From the NCBI GenBank assembly GCA_964608965.1, contig CAZSPZ010000002.1:1-64000 (forward strand): a stretch of 64,000 nt of DNA, read 5' to 3'. Below the pieces are notes generated by a model. That model did no database searches and was not told the DNA's origin. It saw only the letters and a program-made list of their open reading frames with translations. Made by a program: the position numbers and the translations under genes. The stretch comes from UBA10908 sp964608965. GTDB lineage: Bacteria > Bacillota > Clostridia > Peptostreptococcales > Anaerovoracaceae. Positions 43,525 to 52,330 of the stretch are shown here, in pieces. How positions within the stretch are numbered: the stretch's first letter is position 1; every line of letters begins with the position of its first letter.

Positions 43525-44559
43525 CTATTTTTCCTCCTGCTCCGAAGCGATGGCCTTAATGAAATGTTTTGCGAGTAAAAACATGTGGTCGAAATCCCGA
43601 ATACATGCCACCGACGACGGTGTATGAAGATAGCGGACCGCTGCCGAAATCGATGCGACGCGAACGCCTTCTCTGGAGCGCTGAATGGCAGACGCATCCG
43701 TTCCGCCTGCAACATAACGCTTCGTCTGCCAGGGAATTTTATTTTCGTTTGCAAGACGGCAGAGAAGGTTAAAAAGGTTGCGGTCGTATATCGTTTCTCT
43801 GTCGATCAAACCAAGAACAGGACCTGCGCCCGGAACAGTAACCTGCTTGTGATCCTTAATTCCCGGCAAGTCTGCCGCTGTGGTGCCCTCTAATATCAAT
43901 GCAATTTTCGGAGCGACGGAAAACGCCGCGCCAAAAGCGCCTCGGGTGCCAACTTCCTCCTGGGCAGAAAATACAAAAGTGCAGTCCATGGGAAGATCTT
44001 CTTTTAATAACTGAATCATCATGGCGCAGCCGACACGATCGTCTATCGCTTTGGCTTTGAGCATGCCGCTTCCGAATTCCAGGCAATCGCCGTCAAAGAC
44101 AACCCGGTCGCCAAGCGAGACAAGCGCCGAAGCGGCTGCTTTGTCCGCCGCGCCGATGTCGATGTACATATCTTCTGTCTTGGGAACTTTCTTTTCTTCT
44201 TCCGCACTGACCAAATGATAAGCTCGAAGCCCGATAATCCCTGGAATACGGTTTTTGCCGATAAAAACTTTTTTTCCTAAAATAACGCGGCGATCGATGC
44301 CTCCAACAGGGGCAAACTTAAGAAATCCCTTTTCGTCGATTTTCTTGACGATAAAACCCACTTCGTCCATATGAGCCGTAATCAGCAAGGTGTTTCCTGT
44401 GGATTTTTCACCTTTTTTAAAGACAATGAGATTTCCGACTGCATCCACCCGAATGTCGTCGGCGTAAGGCAGTACTTTTTCCCGGATGCAGGAACGAATT
44501 TCTTCCTCGAAGCTGGATACTCCGCTTTTTTCGCATAATTCCTTAATTAAAGCTAACAT
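43525..44559 (-). CDS. M42-family aminopeptidase, paralogue 2
   Basis: A 344-residue M42 enzyme. Motifs: TAHMDEVGFIV, DDRVGCAMM, SAQEEVGTRGA, LEGTTAAD, and RYLHTPSSV near the C-terminus. The ATG at 44559 is chosen because GGAGGG lies 9 nt upstream and the protein then starts at the family N-terminus; a longer frame overlaps paralogue 3. Start and the stop of paralogue 3 overlap by 7 nt, so the genes are translated as a coupled set. Confidence 0.93.
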   Translation of the reverse strand: MLALIKELCEKSGVSSFEEEIRSCIREKVLPYADDIRVDAVGNLIVFKKGEKSTGNTLLITAHMDEVGFIVKKIDEKGFLKFAPVGGIDRRVILGKKVFIGKNRIPGIIGLRAYHLVSAEEEKKVPKTEDMYIDIGAADKAAASALVSLGDRVVFDGDCLEFGSGMLKAKAIDDRVGCAMMIQLLKEDLPMDCTFVFSAQEEVGTRGAFGAAFSVAPKIALILEGTTAADLPGIKDHKQVTVPGAGPVLGLIDRETIYDRNLFNLLCRLANENKIPWQTKRYVAGGTDASAIQRSREGVRVASISAAVRYLHTPSSVACIRDFDHMFLLAKHFIKAIASEQEEK

Positions 44560-45596
44560 ACGGTCCAACCCTCCAATCCCGGATCTTCGCAAAACGCTGC
44601 CAAAAGTGCCGCCAGCGATTCCAAATCCCTTATATTGATTGTTTCTATGGGGGTATGCATATAGCGCATGGGAAGAGAAACAACCGAAGTGGCGATGCCT
44701 TCTCGCGCAACCTGTGTGCGCCAACCGTCTGTATGGGTATTCCCTTCCATCACGTCTGTTTGGACAGGTATATTTTTTTCTTTCGCTTTTTCAAACAGCC
44801 CGGATGTCATCCATGCTGCCATATTCGGACCCATCGCAATGGAAGGTCCAAGACCGAGTTTGCATTCCCCGTTTTTAGGACCACCGTCCGGCGTTTCCGC
44901 ATGCGTTACATCGACTGCAATACAGGCATCCGGCTTCATGCTGAAGGCAGCCACGGAGGCGCCTCCGGAATTCAACTCTTCCCTTGTACTGCCAAGAACA
45001 CAGATGTCCGCCTCGATTTCTTTGCCTTTAAGCAATTCAACCATCTTAAGAAGCGCAACGAAACAGGAGCGATCATCCAGTGATTTTCCGCAAAATAAAT
45101 CCTCTCCCAAAGCAAAACAACCTCCACGGAATGTGATAGGTGTACCTACGGGAATTTTCTTTTCCGCTTCTTGTTGAGAGAGTCCCGCATCGATGTAAAG
45201 ATCGGAAACAGGGATGGATTGATCCATCTCCTCTCCGGTTAAGACATGGGGAGGCAGACATGCCACCAGACCGAAAATCGGAGGATTTGTCATGATGGTC
45301 AGTTCTCTGTTTGGAAGCATTCTCGGATCCACGCCCCCAATGGTTGTAAAATGAATAAAGCCATTTTCCGTTCCGGTCGCAATCAGCCCGATTTCGTCCA
45401 GATGAGCGATTAAGAGCAATCGTTTTGCGTCGGGTTTTCCGCAGCGAAGAATTCCCACGGCATTTCCGAAGCGATCCACATAACTCTCGTCCATCATCGG
45501 CTGCATCAGCGACACGGCATACTCGGATACCTCTTTTTCAAAGCCGGAAGGGCCGCAGAGAGAGCAAAACTTCTCAAGGGTTTTTCTTATATCCAA
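44553..45596 (-). CDS. M42-family aminopeptidase, paralogue 3
   Basis: A 347-residue M42 enzyme and the first gene of the three-gene operon. Motifs: IAHLDEIGLIA, DDRSCFVAL, STREELNSGGA (catalytic Glu present, second position of the usual QEE altered to REE), VDVTHAETPD, and RYMHTPIET. The start is TTG at 45596 behind AAGGA; ATG and GTG codons nearby run into stops at once. Substrate preference among the three probably differs. Confidence 0.9.
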   Translation of the reverse strand: MDIRKTLEKFCSLCGPSGFEKEVSEYAVSLMQPMMDESYVDRFGNAVGILRCGKPDAKRLLLIAHLDEIGLIATGTENGFIHFTTIGGVDPRMLPNRELTIMTNPPIFGLVACLPPHVLTGEEMDQSIPVSDLYIDAGLSQQEAEKKIPVGTPITFRGGCFALGEDLFCGKSLDDRSCFVALLKMVELLKGKEIEADICVLGSTREELNSGGASVAAFSMKPDACIAVDVTHAETPDGGPKNGECKLGLGPSIAMGPNMAAWMTSGLFEKAKEKNIPVQTDVMEGNTHTDGWRTQVAREGIATSVVSLPMRYMHTPIETINIRDLESLAALLAAFCEDPGLEGWTVC

Positions 45597-45620
45597 AAAA
45601 TCACATCCTTATTTGATCAT

Positions 45621-46541
45621 TCAGCGCCAAAAGTTTTCAGGATACTCTCCTGTTTTCTTCTTTTCGTTTAATGCGGCTACAACGAGAGGTTTATCTTCTC
45701 GATACGTAACGCCGTACCATTGATCTTTGGACGGCAATACTTTTACGCGAGCCTTTTTTTCTTTCACCAGTTCACCTACAACCAAAGGAACATAAAATTC
45801 ACCTTTTACCGGATTTGTTTGCAATATGGTTTTAAGGACTTCCGGAAATCTATGGTCCAATTCTTCCAAAAAACTCTGGGTAAAACCAAAAAAATTCATC
45901 GAAACCAAAGTGCCTTCGGGTATTGTCGTCCAGTTTTTATCATCTTGTGTATATTGAATCAGCCCGTTGTTTTTTTGAATTTTTGTGCGCTCCTGAATGT
46001 CGCTCAGGTAGCCCTCTTCCGTTTGGTTGCAAACGCCCCTTGCCACATGGCCGTTTTCCGTCAAAGTATTCTCTATGGAATAACCGATCATGCAGAAATC
46101 ATACGTTTCCTTGTCCTCTGCCGTGCAGAGATAGTCGTACACGGAGGCAAAGGCTTCCCGCCCGTAATAATCATCTGCGTTGATGACGGCAAAGGGACCT
46201 GAAATCATGTCTTTTACTTGGAGTACGGCATGTCCGGTACCCCAGGGCTTTGTTCTTTCAGAAGGAACCGAGGTTCCGGCCGGCACGTTTTCAACTTCCT
46301 GGTAAGCGTAAAGAATATTCATTTTCTTTGCCGCGCCGTTGTTCATTAACGCTTTGAAATCGTTTTCGATCTCTTTTTTTATAATGCACACAACCGTTTC
46401 AAAGCCGGCAAGATACGCATCATAAAGAGAAAAGTCAATAATCAGCTCTCCGTTGCTTCCGATCGGGTCCATTTGCTTCAGTCCGCCGTAGCGGCTGCCC
46501 ATGCCCGCAGCCATCACGACAAGTACAGGTTTGTTTTTCAT
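45621..46541 (-). CDS. Sugar-phosphate nucleotidyltransferase-like protein
   Basis: A 306-residue GT-A fold protein from the ATG at 46541 (GGGAG 5 nt upstream). The N-terminal LVVMAAGMGSRYGGLKQMDP is the nucleotide-binding loop, and VINADDYYG (about residue 125) gives the metal-binding Asp. Related to glucose-1-phosphate uridylyl/thymidylyltransferases, but the loop lacks the usual TxPK lysine pattern and the true sugar is unknown. The family often serves cell-surface sugar pathways. Confidence 0.78.
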   Translation of the reverse strand: MKNKPVLVVMAAGMGSRYGGLKQMDPIGSNGELIIDFSLYDAYLAGFETVVCIIKKEIENDFKALMNNGAAKKMNILYAYQEVENVPAGTSVPSERTKPWGTGHAVLQVKDMISGPFAVINADDYYGREAFASVYDYLCTAEDKETYDFCMIGYSIENTLTENGHVARGVCNQTEEGYLSDIQERTKIQKNNGLIQYTQDDKNWTTIPEGTLVSMNFFGFTQSFLEELDHRFPEVLKTILQTNPVKGEFYVPLVVGELVKEKKARVKVLPSKDQWYGVTYREDKPLVVAALNEKKKTGEYPENFWR

Positions 46542-46569
46542 ATTTTCTCCCGTCGCGCATAAATTTTCA

Positions 46570-46609
46570 AAGCGGGAAAACCCGCTCATATGCTATACTA
46601 TGCTATACC
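46570..46609. repeat. Small hairpin and a tandem TATGCTATAC duplication upstream of the nucleotidyltransferase gene
   Basis: AGCGGG-AAAA-CCCGCT (46571-46586) is followed by TATGCTATAC twice in a row (46589-46608). The repeats contain -10-like hexamers on both strands, in the divergent gap between the nucleotidyltransferase and PAP2 genes. Possible double promoter or operator. Confidence 0.45.
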
Positions 46610-46651
46610 AATACGGCTTATTTTTCAAGTTATTGTAAAAGGACGGACACT

Positions 46652-47332
46652 GTGCAACATAAAATTTCAAAAGAGGAACAGGTTATTTTTCTGATAGGGT
46701 TAGCGGGATTCATCGCGATTGCCGCGCTTATGGTGAACGGCAAAATGGCGGCGTTTGATTCGCTGCTGCAATCCGGAGTGCTTTCGCTTCGAAACGATGG
46801 ATTGACTTCTTTTTTTGTACCTTTCTCTTATAGCGGAAATTGGCAGGTTGTCGTTCCCCTGTGCCTGATTTTGCTTTTATTCAAAAAAACAAGAAGCGGG
46901 TACGGCGTCCCTCTTACGATGGCGGCGCTGACTTCCGTTACGTTTTATCAGGTCTTGAAACACCTGTTTTCCCGCATTCGCCCCGACGAGTCGCTTCATC
47001 TCCTGGAACAGGACGGTTACAGTTTTCCCAGCGGACACAGCCTGACAAGTTTTTTAGTCTGGGGGCTGCTCGTGTTGTTGCTTGTGTATTATCAGCGTAC
47101 CGCGGGCGCCTCTTTGCCCTTTTATAAAAAAAAGAGCGGCACGGTTCCGCATATATCGTCGCAGCCGCGCCTTCGTTTGATCAGCTTGTTGCTGATTACT
47201 TATATTGTGTTGATGGGTTTTTCTAGAATATATGTAGGCGTTCACTGGCCAAGCGATATTTTGGCCAGCTGGTTTTTAGCCACAGCTCTTTTGGTCGTTT
47301 TGAAAACAATCATTTGGGAGAAGACCTTATAA
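46652..47332 (+). CDS. PAP2-family membrane phosphatase
   Basis: A 226-residue membrane protein with about six helices. The phosphatase signature is complete: KHLFSRIRP (motif 1), PSGHS (motif 2) and SRIYVGVHWPSD (motif 3), giving the two catalytic His residues. Family members dephosphorylate undecaprenyl diphosphate or phosphatidate; which one is not clear. The start is GTG at 46652 after AAAGGACGG. Its 3' end overlaps the convergent aroQ by 6 nt, and no terminator is visible between them. Confidence 0.9.
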   Translation: MQHKISKEEQVIFLIGLAGFIAIAALMVNGKMAAFDSLLQSGVLSLRNDGLTSFFVPFSYSGNWQVVVPLCLILLLFKKTRSGYGVPLTMAALTSVTFYQVLKHLFSRIRPDESLHLLEQDGYSFPSGHSLTSFLVWGLLVLLLVYYQRTAGASLPFYKKKSGTVPHISSQPRLRLISLLLITYIVLMGFSRIYVGVHWPSDILASWFLATALLVVLKTIIWEKTL

Positions 47333-47755
47333 GCGGCTTAAAAATTCCACCGCTTCGGCATAGCCTGCAAGGCCGTGGCCGGCTATGGTCTTTATGCAGG
47401 CCAAGCCGGCGTAGGAGATCCTACGAAATTCCTCGCGCGCGTTTACATCGGAAATATGGACTTCCACCGCGGGAATTCCCACGGCCTTTAATGCATCCAA
47501 AATTGCAATGCTCGTGTGCGTGTAAGCCGCCGGATTAATCACGATACCGTCAAACTTGCCGTACGCGCTTTGGATTTTATCCACAATGTCCCCTTCGTGG
47601 TTGCTTTGGAAGCACTCACAATCCATTTGTCTTTCGCTGCAGGCTTCTTTTACGAGGCGCAGCAACTCTTCGTAATTTTGATCCCCATAAATACCCGGCT
47701 CTCTGATTCCGAGCAAATTGATGTTCGGCCCGTTTATGACAAGAAGTTTTTTCAT
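47327..47755 (-). CDS. aroQ: 3-Dehydroquinate dehydratase, type II
   Basis: A 142-residue enzyme for step three of the shikimate pathway. LVINGPNINLLGIREPGIYG holds the catalytic Tyr and flexible loop, NPAAYTHTSIAI the active-site Asn/His segment, and VEVHISDVNAREEFR the catalytic His-containing loop. Last gene of the aromatic operon; its start overlaps the aroEK stop (ATGA). Confidence 0.96.
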   Translation of the reverse strand: MKKLLVINGPNINLLGIREPGIYGDQNYEELLRLVKEACSERQMDCECFQSNHEGDIVDKIQSAYGKFDGIVINPAAYTHTSIAILDALKAVGIPAVEVHISDVNAREEFRRISYAGLACIKTIAGHGLAGYAEAVEFLSRL

Positions 47756-48972
47756 TTCTGCAGCACCTTCCTTATTTCGTTTACAACTTTACCGATCGAT
47801 CCGTTGCTGTCAACGGTGTAATCGGCGAATTTTTCGTACAAATCGATCCTCTGCTTGTAGAGAACTTCCAGGTCGTCTCTGCTTTTAGACAACGGCCTTC
47901 CTTTTGTGGAAAGAGAGTCCAAATCTCTTTTTAAAAAGATAATAACTCCGTTTTGCTTTAGCCGGTCATAATTGAGCCGATCTTTGACAATACCGCCGCC
48001 CGTGGCGATGACCTGTCTTGATAAAGAACCGAATTTCTGGCATTGCTCGGCTTCCGCCCTTCGAAATTCCGCCTCGCCCTTTTGCTCGAAGATATCCGGA
48101 ATCGACATGCCAAAGAGGTTCTCCACGGCGGCATCCGTATCTTCGAACTTGATGCAAAGTTCTTTGGCAAGCAACTTTCCCGCCGTCGTTTTTCCGCTGC
48201 CCGGCATACCGATTAAAACGATATTCATAAGGTCCTTTTGTATGTCGCTTTCGATTTTCTCCGATAAAGCAGCCGGTATTTGATTTCCGGTGAAAAGCTC
48301 ACATGCCTTCCCTGCCTGGGCAACCAGCATAGGCAGACCTCCCCGGCGCCGCAGCCCGAGGCTGCCTGCCTGAAGCAAAAGGCGCGTAAGAAAAGGATGA
48401 TAAACAACATCCAGCACGGCGCTGCAGTTTGGAAGAAAAGACAGGTCCAAAGGAGAAGCGTCCGTATGGGGAAACATACCGATAGGCGTAGTGTTTACAA
48501 CGATATCCGCATCTTGATGAAGAGAAATATTTTCGTAGTTGTTTGGGCCTGTGCGGGAGATCGTTATGGGGTTTCCGCCTTGATCCTTAATGGCCATGCT
48601 CACCATAAGGCTTGTTCCGCCGCTGCCCAAAACGAGCACTTTTTTCCCTGAAAAAGTGATGCCTGCCCCGGCCGCCATATGAAGAAAACCGAAATAATCG
48701 GTGTTGTCCCCAAACAAAGAGCCATCGGGTCTGCGCACGACGGTGTTGACACTGCCGATTTTCTGAGCGGTGGAAGACAACTCGTCGCAAAAGGGAATGA
48801 CGGATTTTTTATAGGGGATGGTGACGTTGATTCCCTGCCAGTCCTCTCGCTTCATAAAAGCTTCCAGTTCATTTGGCTGTAAAGGAAAAAGTTCGTAGCG
48901 GTAGAACCCGAACTTTTCATGGATGATTTTACTGTAACTGTGCCCCAGTTTTTCTCCGATTAAACCAAACAT
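47752..48972 (-). CDS. aroEK: Shikimate dehydrogenase - shikimate kinase fusion (AroE-AroK)
   Basis: A 406-residue bifunctional protein. Residues 1-240 are shikimate dehydrogenase: HSYSKIIH substrate motif, catalytic Lys55 (TIPYKK) and Asp92 (GDNTDYFGF), NADP-binding GSGGTS (116-121). Residues 249-406 are shikimate kinase: Walker A GMPGSGKTT (255-263), the FEDTD shikimate/Mg site, and ATGGGIV. The enzymes act in succession on the path from 3-dehydroshikimate to shikimate 3-phosphate. At the junction, codon 249 is an ATG (48228) with AAGG 5 nt upstream, so free kinase may also be made. In most bacteria the two are separate genes. Confidence 0.94.
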   Translation of the reverse strand: MFGLIGEKLGHSYSKIIHEKFGFYRYELFPLQPNELEAFMKREDWQGINVTIPYKKSVIPFCDELSSTAQKIGSVNTVVRRPDGSLFGDNTDYFGFLHMAAGAGITFSGKKVLVLGSGGTSLMVSMAIKDQGGNPITISRTGPNNYENISLHQDADIVVNTTPIGMFPHTDASPLDLSFLPNCSAVLDVVYHPFLTRLLLQAGSLGLRRRGGLPMLVAQAGKACELFTGNQIPAALSEKIESDIQKDLMNIVLIGMPGSGKTTAGKLLAKELCIKFEDTDAAVENLFGMSIPDIFEQKGEAEFRRAEAEQCQKFGSLSRQVIATGGGIVKDRLNYDRLKQNGVIIFLKRDLDSLSTKGRPLSKSRDDLEVLYKQRIDLYEKFADYTVDSNGSIGKVVNEIRKVLQK

Positions 48973-48975
48973 TCT

Positions 48976-50115
48976 TTAATACTCCGAATAAGCACCCAGA
49001 AATACAAACTGATCGCAAAATCCTTTCAAATCGCCAAGGAATTGGAGAACTTCCGGATCGCAGATGTTTGCGTCGATGTCAAAGTAAAACATAAAGGTAA
49101 AATCTGTCCCCACGATGGGACGACTCTCTATTTTGCAAATGTTAAGGCCAAGGGAGGCAAATTTTGCGATGGTGTGGTACAAGGAACCGGGCGTATGCGG
49201 AACCGTCATCATTAAGCTTATTTTGCTTGCCCCCGGATATATTTCTAATTTTTTTGTGATGCAGATAAAACGGGTATAGTTGTCGTCTGTGTTTTGAATA
49301 TCGTGCTGCAGCGAGGTAAGGCCATAGAGCTTGGCGCAGCTCATCGAGGAAATGGCTGCAATATCTTTTCTGCCGCTTTCTGCGACTCTTTTCGCGGCAA
49401 CGGCCGTATTTTCGCAGGAGGAGAATTTAATATCCTTATGGGCATTGATAAAATCGCTGCATTGGCCCAACGCCTGCTCGTGGGTATACACTTCTTTTAT
49501 ATCCGCCAATGTTGTGCCTTCGTTTGCCAGAAGCGTATGGTTGATCTTAAGCTTGCTGCTCCTTACGATATAGAAACTGAATTTCTTCATCAGGTCGTAA
49601 ACTTCGTTGACGGAGCCGTACGAGCTGTTTTCTATGGGAAGGATGCCGTACTTGCAAAGGCCCTTTCCCACCGCATTAAAAACCGACTCGAAACTGTCGA
49701 AGTACATGATGCTGGGCAGAGCGAACATTTTATCGCAAATTTGCTGAGAGTAAGAACCTTCCACGCCCTGGCAGGCCACAACGGCTTTCTTGGGAAAAAG
49801 TGGATCGGTGTTTTCCACCGCTGCCTTGATTTTTTTCTCCAGCAAGGTTTCTTTTGCCATCAGCTTGATTTGTGCGGAACGCGATAAATCAAAAAGCGTG
49901 TTGTAGAAAACTTTTGTGTAAATCGCAAGATCGTCTCCGGTACGCGCCGTCATGCGCTCGATGATTTCTCTTTCCCTCTCGTTGTTCAGGACGTTCATGT
50001 TGTTTGCTTTTTTGAATTCGGCTACTTCTTTGGCTACTTCCATTCTCTCTTTGAATAAGTCGGCGAGCCGGTCGTCGATGCTGTCTATTTTGACTCTGCA
50101 TTCTTCTAAGTTCAT
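48976..50115 (-). CDS. pheA: Bifunctional chorismate mutase - prephenate dehydratase
   Basis: A 379-residue P-protein converting chorismate to prephenate and then phenylpyruvate, the Phe branch. Residues 1-88 are an AroQ-type chorismate mutase (IDSIDDRLADLFKERM; the Arg and Lys residues of the helical site are present), about 108-285 prephenate dehydratase (CQGVEGSYSQQ; PIENSSYGSV; the ISSMSCAKLYGL segment), and about 295-375 an ACT domain with the Phe-binding ESRP motif. The ESRP predicts feedback inhibition by Phe. It starts 1 nt after aroC ends. Confidence 0.96.
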   Translation of the reverse strand: MNLEECRVKIDSIDDRLADLFKERMEVAKEVAEFKKANNMNVLNNEREREIIERMTARTGDDLAIYTKVFYNTLFDLSRSAQIKLMAKETLLEKKIKAAVENTDPLFPKKAVVACQGVEGSYSQQICDKMFALPSIMYFDSFESVFNAVGKGLCKYGILPIENSSYGSVNEVYDLMKKFSFYIVRSSKLKINHTLLANEGTTLADIKEVYTHEQALGQCSDFINAHKDIKFSSCENTAVAAKRVAESGRKDIAAISSMSCAKLYGLTSLQHDIQNTDDNYTRFICITKKLEIYPGASKISLMMTVPHTPGSLYHTIAKFASLGLNICKIESRPIVGTDFTFMFYFDIDANICDPEVLQFLGDLKGFCDQFVFLGAYSEY

Positions 50116-50116
50116 G

Positions 50117-51196
50117 CTATCTCTCCCTGATTAAATCGTAAATCGCTATGGCTGCAGCCGCTTCGATGCAAGGGACTGCCCGCAGTACCACACAAGGATC
50201 GTGGCGACCCTTGATTAAAATTTTCGTGTCGGTCTTTGTGTTTAAATTGACGGAATCCTGCTCTTTTGAAATGGATGGAGTAGGCTTAAAAGCAGTTTTA
50301 AACAACAGCGGCATTCCGGACGAAAGCCCGCCTAATATTCCTCCGTGCTGATTGGTCTTCGTTTTTACCGTGCCTTCTCCGCAGAAAAAAGCATCGTTGT
50401 TTTCGCTGCCTTTTAATCCTGCGGCGGCAAACCCTGCTCCGAATTCTATTCCCTTTACGGCCGGTATCCCAAAAACAGCGGAGGCAATGCGATTTTCCAA
50501 GCCGTCGAAAATCGGTTCCCCCACGCCTGCGGGAAGTCCAAGGACGCAGCATTCGATGATGCCGCCAATGGAATCGCCTTCTTTGGAAATCGCCTGTATA
50601 AGTTCCTGCATATTTTGCCCCGCGTCGGAATCTAAAACCGGAAAAACACTTTCTTTAAGAGCAGAAAGCTCTTCGGGCGTTGTGTTTATCGGATCAAAGC
50701 GTTGATCACAAACATTTCCCACGGAAAAAATATGTGCGCCGATGTGAATTCCTTGTTCCTCTAAAAGCTGCGCGCATACGGCGCCGGCGAAAACGAAAGG
50801 AGCGGTAAGGCGGGCGGAAAAATGGCCTCCTCCGCGTATGTCGTTTGCGCCGTTTGTCTTGATAAAAGCCGTGTAGTCTGCATGACCGGGGCGCGGCACG
50901 GATTTGAAGTCCTGATAATCCTCCGACCTTGTATCCTTGTTTTCAAACAGCGCACACAAGGGCGCCCCGCAGGTAACGCCTTCTGCCAGTCCCGACACGA
51001 TGCGAGGGCTGTCGGCTTCTTTTCGTTGGGTCGTCAGAGCGCTTTGCCCCGGAGCCCGCCGCTCCAGATACCGCCCTATCATTTTCATATCCAAATGTTT
51101 TCCCGGCGGCAATCCGTCGATCACCACGCCGATGCATTCGGAGTGCGATTGACCGAAAAGCTGAATTTTAATATTCTTTCCGAAATCAGATGGCAT
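50117..51196 (-). CDS. aroC: Chorismate synthase
   Basis: A 359-residue FMNH2-dependent enzyme for the last shared step. GQSHSECIGVVIDGLPPG is the first signature with the catalytic His, RPGHADYTAF the second, and RGGGHFSARLTAPFV the third. The ATG at 51196 is preferred over those at 51202 and upstream because GGGAGG is 8 nt away; it overlaps the aroA end by 11 nt. Central member of the aromatic operon. Confidence 0.96.
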   Translation of the reverse strand: MPSDFGKNIKIQLFGQSHSECIGVVIDGLPPGKHLDMKMIGRYLERRAPGQSALTTQRKEADSPRIVSGLAEGVTCGAPLCALFENKDTRSEDYQDFKSVPRPGHADYTAFIKTNGANDIRGGGHFSARLTAPFVFAGAVCAQLLEEQGIHIGAHIFSVGNVCDQRFDPINTTPEELSALKESVFPVLDSDAGQNMQELIQAISKEGDSIGGIIECCVLGLPAGVGEPIFDGLENRIASAVFGIPAVKGIEFGAGFAAAGLKGSENNDAFFCGEGTVKTKTNQHGGILGGLSSGMPLLFKTAFKPTPSISKEQDSVNLNTKTDTKILIKGRHDPCVVLRAVPCIEAAAAIAIYDLIRER

Positions 51197-52328
51197 GCGC
51201 ATGACCTCCCAACGAATTATAGTCCTTGAAAAAGTGAGGATAAGATTTGTTGACAGCCTCCGCATCCTGAATCACGACGTCGTTTTCGCAAATGGTGGCG
51301 GCGATGGCTGCCGCCATAACGATACGGTGATCGTTTTCGCTTTGAACGCTTCCGCCTTTTAAGCTGCCGGTCCCGCGGATTACAATGCGGTCGCTCTTTT
51401 CTTCCGCTACGCCTCCCAGGTTGTTCACCATGGCGCAGACAGACTTGATACGGTCGCTTTCTTTCAATCGGAGTCTTGCGCAGCCGCGTAAAACGGTATC
51501 ACATTTCGCCCCGCAGGCTAATATCGCTAAAATAGGAACCAAATCCGGTATATCTTTTACATCGATGCTGAGTTTGGGCTTAAGCGTCAAATCCCTTATG
51601 CGCAAATCGCCCTGACAGGAATTGTCGTCCAGGCCGGTTACTTTAACGTTGGAACCAAGCGCATTGGCTGTGAGCCAAAAGGCTGCGTTGCTCCAATCTC
51701 CTTCTACGGAGATGTTTTTAGGCGATGTGTATTTCTGACCTCCCGGAATCAGCCAGCCGTCGGAAACGGTGATCACCGAAACGCCGAACGTCCGTAATTT
51801 ATTTTTAGTCAAGTCCACATAAGGTCTGCTTTCAAGATGCGTTGTGAGCGTTATTTTGCTTTCTCCTTCTAAAAGAGGCAATGCGAGCAAAAGACCGCTT
51901 ATATATTGAGAGCTGATATCTCCTCTGACTTTATATACTCCGCTCTGCAATGCGCCTTGGACCACAAAGGGCAGCGTGTCGCCGTCAATGCTGCAGCCGT
52001 GTTCCCGCAGCAAGTCCAGCATAGGTTTGATGGGTCTTTCGGGCAATCTTCCGCTGCCTTTGAATTCCGCGCTGATGCCAAGCGCTGCCGCGACGGGAAG
52101 AAGGAAGCGCAATGTCGAGCCGCTTTCTCCGCAATCTGCCGTCTTTGCGCCGTTGAGTATTTTAAGGGCATTGACCGTTGCTTTTACATCTTCGGACGCT
52201 ACCGGTATTTTGCCGATATCGGTATAGTTGCTCAGCGCTGCACAGATTAACGTTCTGTGTGCGTCGGATTTGCTGGGTATGGCTTTGACCTTACCTCTTA
52301 GCTTTGCGGGTGTTATTCTGATATCCAT
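51186..52328 (-). CDS. aroA: 5-Enolpyruvylshikimate-3-phosphate synthase
   Basis: A 380-residue EPSP synthase from ATG 52328 (TGGAG 5 nt upstream, overlapping the aroB stop codon). Visible: KAIPSKSDAHRTL (substrate Lys and Ser), NGAKTADCGESGSTLRFLLP where the loop near the glyphosate site reads ESGSTLR, and RLKESDRI. It is somewhat shorter than the usual 420-430 residues. It makes EPSP from shikimate 3-phosphate and PEP. Confidence 0.96.
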   Translation of the reverse strand: MDIRITPAKLRGKVKAIPSKSDAHRTLICAALSNYTDIGKIPVASEDVKATVNALKILNGAKTADCGESGSTLRFLLPVAAALGISAEFKGSGRLPERPIKPMLDLLREHGCSIDGDTLPFVVQGALQSGVYKVRGDISSQYISGLLLALPLLEGESKITLTTHLESRPYVDLTKNKLRTFGVSVITVSDGWLIPGGQKYTSPKNISVEGDWSNAAFWLTANALGSNVKVTGLDDNSCQGDLRIRDLTLKPKLSIDVKDIPDLVPILAILACGAKCDTVLRGCARLRLKESDRIKSVCAMVNNLGGVAEEKSDRIVIRGTGSLKGGSVQSENDHRIVMAAAIAATICENDVVIQDAEAVNKSYPHFFKDYNSLGGHAHAI

Positions 52329-52330
52329 GA

